64,000 bases of DNA. Source: Siderastrea radians (Eukaryota > Cnidaria > Anthozoa > Scleractinia > Rhizangiidae). The notes beneath the pieces are model-generated. The model had not been told where the DNA came from. It saw only the letters and a list, made by a program, of their open reading frames with translations, and did no database searches. Below, one piece after another: positions 59,745 through 64,000 of the stretch. Location of the stretch: positions 93,878 to 157,877 of the forward strand of contig CAXHKT010000100.1 in assembly GCA_964017195.1 (NCBI GenBank), in the 5' to 3' direction. The number at the start of each line of letters is the position of its first letter. The stretch's first letter is position 1. The translations under genes were made by a program, and so were the position numbers.

Positions 59745-59865
59745 AAGCCTACAACACGAGGGGTTCCCAAGTGGTCACCCAGCGAAGTACTAACCTCGCC
59801 CGACAGGGCTTGACTTCGGTGATCGGACGAGAACCGGTTTTTTTCCCTGTGGTGTGGTCGTAGAC
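59745..59865 (-). rRNA. 5S rRNA gene, copy 108
   Basis: Consensus; 3' flank G; 513 bp to copy 109. Confidence 0.85.
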
Positions 59866-60257
59866 GTAAAGCGTAAGAAAAAGTTGAGGCATTTCAAGTG
59901 ACAAAAAAAAAAACAAAGAATGCATGCTACTGCTGCAATATGGCCTTTAAAACGCGCAATTAACGTCTCGTTGTTGCGCTTCGAGTTACTTGATGTCACA
60001 GGCGGTTGATTTGATGTCACAAATGAAATTCGAACCTTGTCGCGCGCTGAAGAACAAAGGTTGCGTTCGCTGATGGCTCGTGTCAAACTTAACGGTGCAC
60101 GTTTTTTGATTTCTTCCTTCCTTTGAAGTTGCTTTTTCTTGTCCTGGCTGAATTTTGCCCTCCAATATTCCCTTAGAAAACCAATCTGCCCTTAGAATAA
60201 AACAACAAAATTGAAACTAAAACAAAATCAATAAGAGCAAAAGAAAATGAAACGAAG

Positions 60258-60378
60258 AAGCCTACAACACGAGGGGTTCCCAAGTGGTCACCCAGCGAAG
60301 TACTAACCTCGCCCGACAGGGCTTGACTTCGGTGATCGGACGAGAACCGGTTTTTTTCCCTGTGGTGTGGTCGTAGAC
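60258..60378 (-). rRNA. 5S rRNA gene, copy 109
   Basis: Consensus; 3' flank G; 511 bp to copy 110. Confidence 0.85.
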
Positions 60379-60768
60379 GTAAAGCGTAAGAAAAAGTTGA
60401 GGCATTTCAAGTGACAAAAAAAAACAAAGAATGCATGCTACTGCTGCAATATGGCCTTTAAAACGCGCAATTAACGTCTCGTTGTTGCGCTTCGAGTTAC
60501 TTGATGTCACAGGCGGTTGATTTGATGTCACAAATGAAATTCGAACCTTGTCGCGCGCTGAAGAACAAAGGTTGCGTTCGCTGATGGCTCGTGTCAAACT
60601 TAACGGTGCACGTTTTTTGATTTCTTCCTTCCTTTGAAGTTGCTTTTTCTTGTCCTGGCTGAATTTTGCCCTCCAATATTCCCTTAGAAAACCAATCTGC
60701 CCTTAGAATAAAACAACAAAATTGAAACTAAAACAAAATCAATAAGAGCAAAAGAAAATGAAACGAAG

Positions 60769-60889
60769 AAGCCTACAACACGAGGGGTTCCCAAGTGGTC
60801 ACCCAGCGAAGTACTAACCTCGCCCGACAGGGCTTGACTTCGGTGATCGGACGAGAACCGGTTTTTTTCCCTGTGGTGTGGTCGTAGAC
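60769..60889 (-). rRNA. 5S rRNA gene, copy 110
   Basis: Consensus; 3' flank G; 511 bp to copy 111. Confidence 0.85.
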
Positions 60890-61279
60890 GTAAAGCGTAA
60901 GAAAAAGTTGAGGCATTTCAAGTGACAAAAAAAAACAAAGAATGCATGCTACTGCTGCAATATGGCCTTTAAAACGCGCAATTAACGTCTCGTTGTTGCG
61001 CTTCGAGTTACTTGATGTCACAGGCGGTTGATTTGATGTCACAAATGAAATTCGAACCTTGTCGCGCGCTGAAGAACAAAGGTTGCGTTCGCTGATGGCT
61101 CGTGTCAAACTTAACGGTGCACGTTTTTTGATTTCTTCCTTCCTTTGAAGTTGCTTTTTCTTGTCCTGGCTGAATTTTGCCCTCCAATATTCCCTTAGAA
61201 AACCAATCTGCCCTTAGAATAAAACAACAAAATTGAAACTAAAACAAAATCAATAAGAGCAAAACAAAATGAAACGAAG

Positions 61280-61400
61280 AAGCCTACAACACGAGGGGTT
61301 CCCAAGTGGTCACCCAGCGAAGTACTAACCTCGCCCGACAGGGCTTGACTTCGGTGATCGGACGAGAACCGGTTTTTTTCCCTGTGGTGTGGTCGTAGAC
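61280..61400 (-). rRNA. 5S rRNA gene, copy 111
   Basis: Consensus; ACAAAATG flank; 511 bp to copy 112. Confidence 0.85.
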
Positions 61401-61790
61401 GTAAAGCGTAAGAAAAAGTTGAGGCATTTCAAGTGACAAAAAAAAACAAAGAATGCATGCTACTGCTGCAATATGGCCTTTAAAACGCGCAATTAACGTC
61501 TCGTTGTTGCGCTTCGAGTTACTTGATGTCACAGGCGGTTGATTTGATGTCACAAATGAAATTCGAACCTTGTCGCGCGCTGAAGAACAAAGGTTGCGTT
61601 CGCTGATGGCTCGTGTCAAACTTAACGGTGCACGTTTTTTGATTTCTTCCTTCCTTTGAAGTTGCTTTTTCTTGTCCTGGCTGAATTTTGCCCTCCAATA
61701 TTCCCTTAGAAAACCAATCTGCCCTTAGAATAAAACAACAAAATTGAAACTAAAACAAAATCAATAAGAGCAAAACAAAATGAAACGAAG

Positions 61791-61911
61791 AAGCCTACAA
61801 CACGAGGGGTTCCCAAGTGGTCACCCAGCGAAGTACTAACCTCGCCCGACAGGGCTTGACTTCGGTGATCGGACGAGAACCGGTTTTTTTCCCTGTGGTG
61901 TGGTCGTAGAC
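61791..61911 (-). rRNA. 5S rRNA gene, copy 112
   Basis: Last complete gene. Consensus; ACAAAATG flank; 511 bp to the truncated copy 113. Confidence 0.85.
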
Positions 61912-62301
61912 GTAAAGCGTAAGAAAAAGTTGAGGCATTTCAAGTGACAAAAAAAAACAAAGAATGCATGCTACTGCTGCAATATGGCCTTTAAAACGCG
62001 CAATTAACGTCTCGTTGTTGCGCTTCGAGTTACTTGATGTCACAGGCGGTTGATTTGATGTCACAAATGAAATTCGAACCTTGTCGCGCGCTGAAGAACA
62101 AAGGTTGCGTTCGCTGATGGCTCGTGTCAAACTTAACGGTGCACGTTTTTTGATTTCTTCCTTCCTTTGAAGTTGCTTTTTCTTGTCCTGGCTGAATTTT
62201 GCCCTCCAATATTCCCTTAGAAAACCAATCTGCCCTTAGAATAAAACAACAAAATTGAAACTAAAACAAAATCAATAAGAGCAAAAGAAAATGAAACGAA
62301 G

Positions 62302-62405
62302 AAGCCTACAACACGAGGGGTTCCCAAGTGGTCACCCAGCGAAGTACTAACCTCGCCCGACAGGGCTTGACTTCGGTGATCGGACGAGAACCGGTTTTTT
62401 TTTTT
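62302..62405 (-). pseudogene. 5S rRNA gene, copy 113, truncated by LINE insertion
   Basis: The 3' three quarters of the gene is intact up to the internal T-tract. Then T11 (62395-62405) replaces the usual T7, and the LINE 3' end follows. The 5' part with the transcription start (about 20 bp) is absent here; it may lie beyond the LINE outside the window. The exact junction cannot be placed within the T run because gene and poly(A) tail merge. Confidence 0.9.
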
Positions 62406-62549
62406 GTCTAAAAAGGCTCACAGAGAGCTGTTTTTATTTACATTTTAAAAAGAAAGTCTTACTTTAAGTTACTATTCACTAGCAAGCTTAACAGCTACTT
62501 TTTTGCGGTATATCTTTCCATACGTTGTGCTAATAATCTATTGACTAAG
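62406..62549 (-). other. LINE 3' untranslated region
   Basis: AT-rich. A polyadenylation-like AATAAA (TTTATT at 62433-62438 on the plus strand) lies about 27 nt before the A-tail. Close to the tail there is a small hairpin with 4-bp stem GCTC (62416-62419) and GAGC (62425-62428). Confidence 0.7.
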
Positions 62550-64000
62550 TTAGAAAGTAAATACTAAACTATTGTTCTCTACTTTTGCGAAGGCCTCCCC
62601 TATGCACCAGTCATAAGGGAAGTAGAACTGAGAGTGCTTAGATACATATAACTTGAATTGGAAACGTAAGTGCGACTTAATTACAGCTGCAAAGATAGCT
62701 TCTGGTGGTAGAGTAGTATTGTGAACCCTGTGATACACAGCAGACTTATGGATGGCGTAACGAGCTATCGTAAGAGTCCAGTTAATCAAATCTGCATTCC
62801 GTTTACCAAATGGATCATCCGCTCTTGGAATCTTACCCAATAATTTTAGCCCTGTAGTAAGTGGTAGATTGTTGTTTGAAATCTTGTCAACGAAAGTCTG
62901 TACGTGGTTCCAGAAATTATCAATGGTGGGACACTCAATAATAGAGTGCTCAACTGTGTCTGTTGCCCCACATCGGTAACAATCGGCTGTGTCGTAAACA
63001 CCCATCCTGTTTAGCGATAAAGCTGTAGGTAATACTCTGTGCGCTATTTTCCAATTGACGTCACCCTGCTTGTTGGTAATTAAAGGTGAATATAATGTTC
63101 GCCACTGTTTCGCATTAAATGCCGGTTCCGGCTGTAGCGTTTGTTTCCAGTAGTCGATTGCGGGTACAACAGGCTTCTGAGTTTGATGCAGCTGGGCATA
63201 AAAATTTCGAGTTTTGCATTGCAAGATACTCCTTGGGGGTTGCCCAGGGTTTGGATTATTGATATCAAAACATGGCTGAAGAGTGGAAGGTTCTCGCGAT
63301 TGGTCAGTACAGATGATTTGGGCCCATTTCTGGGGGATAGCAGAATGGATTTCGTTCAGCTCGCGCACAGTTCTTGAGAGAGTGTGAGTATCGTTGTCTC
63401 CTGTTAGAATCTCGTGGATGGCACGCGTGGGCAGATAGCCTGGGACGGCTTCGTAGCAGATGTCTTTTACCCGAGAAATGCCTGCAGCGACCCAATCCGC
63501 GTAAAAGAGTGGCTTGTCATGGACAGTTATCAGTTCGTTAAGGAAGAGCGGCTCATTAAGTATGTCCACAAGCGTTTCGGGGATATGCGTGCGCGTTCGA
63601 TGCTGTTTATGCTTGTGCCAAGCAATCAGTAACTCCTTATGAAAAGTCGGAATGTCACGGTCAATGCGCTGCGGTGAGTAATCAAGTGCAAGGACTAGTT
63701 TGCCAAGGCGCATTTTTGAAACACGTAGAAAGTAAGCGGTGAAATATTTCCAATGTGCATCCTCACCCGATAAGAGCCTCTTTAGCGTGTTCAATCTAAA
63801 AGCTTGGATTTTTGTCTCGAGCCGAGGAATGTTGAAACCGCCTTCTTTAAGTGGAAGGGCTAGTATGTCCCTGTTTACGAGAGGATGCTTGTTGTTCCAA
63901 AAGAAACTGTATATGGCCTGCTCTATCTGCGAAACTGCCCAAGAAGGCATGGATAGCGACGTAGCATTATACCACAGAGTTGAGGTTAGAAGACCATTTA
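62550..64000 (-). CDS. LINE ORF2-like protein, C-terminal fragment
   Basis: Open from the right edge to TAA at 62550-62552, at least 483 codons. The first Met in the window (63950) is internal: in-frame codons upstream of it encode residues of the L1 post-RT type (LWYNATSLSMPSW), so the true start is outside. Counting from that Met, the region after the RT domain has FFWNNKHP (16-23) and GGFNIPRLE (37-45), as in L1-type ORF2. A zf-RVT-like segment follows: WKIAHRVLPT then C324-x2-C327-x7-H335-x4-C340, the cysteine motif typical of L1/Tx1 C-termini, which binds nucleic acid. No stop or frameshift is seen, so this part is well preserved. Endonuclease and RT motifs cannot be checked here. Confidence 0.88.
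   Translation of the reverse strand, partial: NGLLTSTLWYNATSLSMPSWAVSQIEQAIYSFFWNNKHPLVNRDILALPLKEGGFNIPRLETKIQAFRLNTLKRLLSGEDAHWKYFTAYFLRVSKMRLGKLVLALDYSPQRIDRDIPTFHKELLIAWHKHKQHRTRTHIPETLVDILNEPLFLNELITVHDKPLFYADWVAAGISRVKDICYEAVPGYLPTRAIHEILTGDNDTHTLSRTVRELNEIHSAIPQKWAQIICTDQSREPSTLQPCFDINNPNPGQPPRSILQCKTRNFYAQLHQTQKPVVPAIDYWKQTLQPEPAFNAKQWRTLYSPLITNKQGDVNWKIAHRVLPTALSLNRMGVYDTADCYRCGATDTVEHSIIECPTIDNFWNHVQTFVDKISNNNLPLTTGLKLLGKIPRADDPFGKRNADLINWTLTIARYAIHKSAVYHRVHNTTLPPEAIFAAVIKSHLRFQFKLYVSKHSQFYFPYDWCIGEAFAKVENNSLVFTF

Larger units (their letters stand above)
18549..62405 (-). repeat. 5S rDNA tandem array, right part
   Basis: Continuation of the same array after the gypsy insertion: 85 complete 5S genes (copies 28-112) and one truncated gene (copy 113). 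Units are 510-514 bp. From about 48 kb rightward many units carry extra linked variants (a C for G in the spacer beside a T6 run, and an A-C-A change in the 3' flank of the gene) and shorter A-tracts of 8-9. The array stops inside copy 113 where a LINE begins. Confidence 0.95.
62395..64000 (-). mobile_element. L1/Tx1-like non-LTR retrotransposon (LINE), 3' end, partial
   Basis: Minus-strand element with a poly(A) end (T11 on the plus strand), an AATAAA-type signal, a 3' UTR of about 145 bp and the C-terminal part of an ORF2-like protein. The rest, including the endonuclease and reverse transcriptase core, lies beyond 64000. It is in the same orientation as the 5S genes and sits inside copy 113. 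L1 clade is inferred from the C-terminal region and cysteine motif; the Tx1 branch is a guess. Confidence 0.85.

Noticed and set aside
441..62130. Repeated minus-strand open frames of 63-141 codons beginning MTRAISERN in almost every unit
   Set aside because: They are spacer sequence, in some cases running into the 5S gene. Their reading frame and length shift with the A-tract, and all copies simply echo the DNA repeat. No start context, domain or constraint suggests a protein.
1..62405. CRISPR-like array
   Set aside because: Regular repeats are present but the unit is 512 bp, nearly identical throughout, with no unique spacers; it is a eukaryotic 5S array.
63080..63632. Short frames overlapping the LINE coding region
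   Set aside because: They are shadows of the LINE ORF2 fragment.

Overview
This is animal nuclear DNA, probably from a marine invertebrate and most likely an anthozoan cnidarian. That guess rests on the 5S rRNA type and on the look of the two retrotransposons; no search was run, so treat it as moderate to low confidence. There is no host protein-coding gene in the window. Nearly all of it is one head-to-tail tandem array of a unit of about 512 bp (510-514). Each unit holds one 5S rRNA gene of about 121 bp on the minus strand plus a spacer of about 391 bp.

Layout: 1-14014 is array (27 complete 5S genes). 14015-18548 is a complete, apparently young Ty3/gypsy LTR retrotransposon on the plus strand, sitting in the spacer next to copy 27. 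It has identical 144-bp LTRs, a 5-bp target duplication, a tRNA-Ser-type primer site, a polypurine tract and one uninterrupted 1322-codon Gag-Pol frame. 18549-62301 is array again (85 complete 5S genes). At 62302-62405 copy 113 is cut inside the gene by the 3' end of a minus-strand L1/Tx1-like LINE, which fills the rest of the window and runs off the right edge. The array also runs off the left edge (bases 1-2 are the first two bases of another 5S gene), so it is longer than 62.4 kb.

The 5S sequence itself is unusual. Several stem positions and part of the internal promoter differ from the normal animal pattern, but two helices stay paired through matching changes on both strands. This argues for a functional or once-functional variant rather than a decayed copy. 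Sparse linked variants (A-tract and T-tract lengths, G/C at the 3' flank, a cluster confined to 48-62 kb) show local spread and block duplication by unequal exchange.

The strongest leads are: (1) a LINE inserted inside a 5S gene, in the same orientation, which may be a 5S-targeting element like fish Mutsu; (2) the divergent but compensated 5S; (3) multi-unit duplications within the array; and (4) a near-pristine gypsy element inserted into the 5S array.
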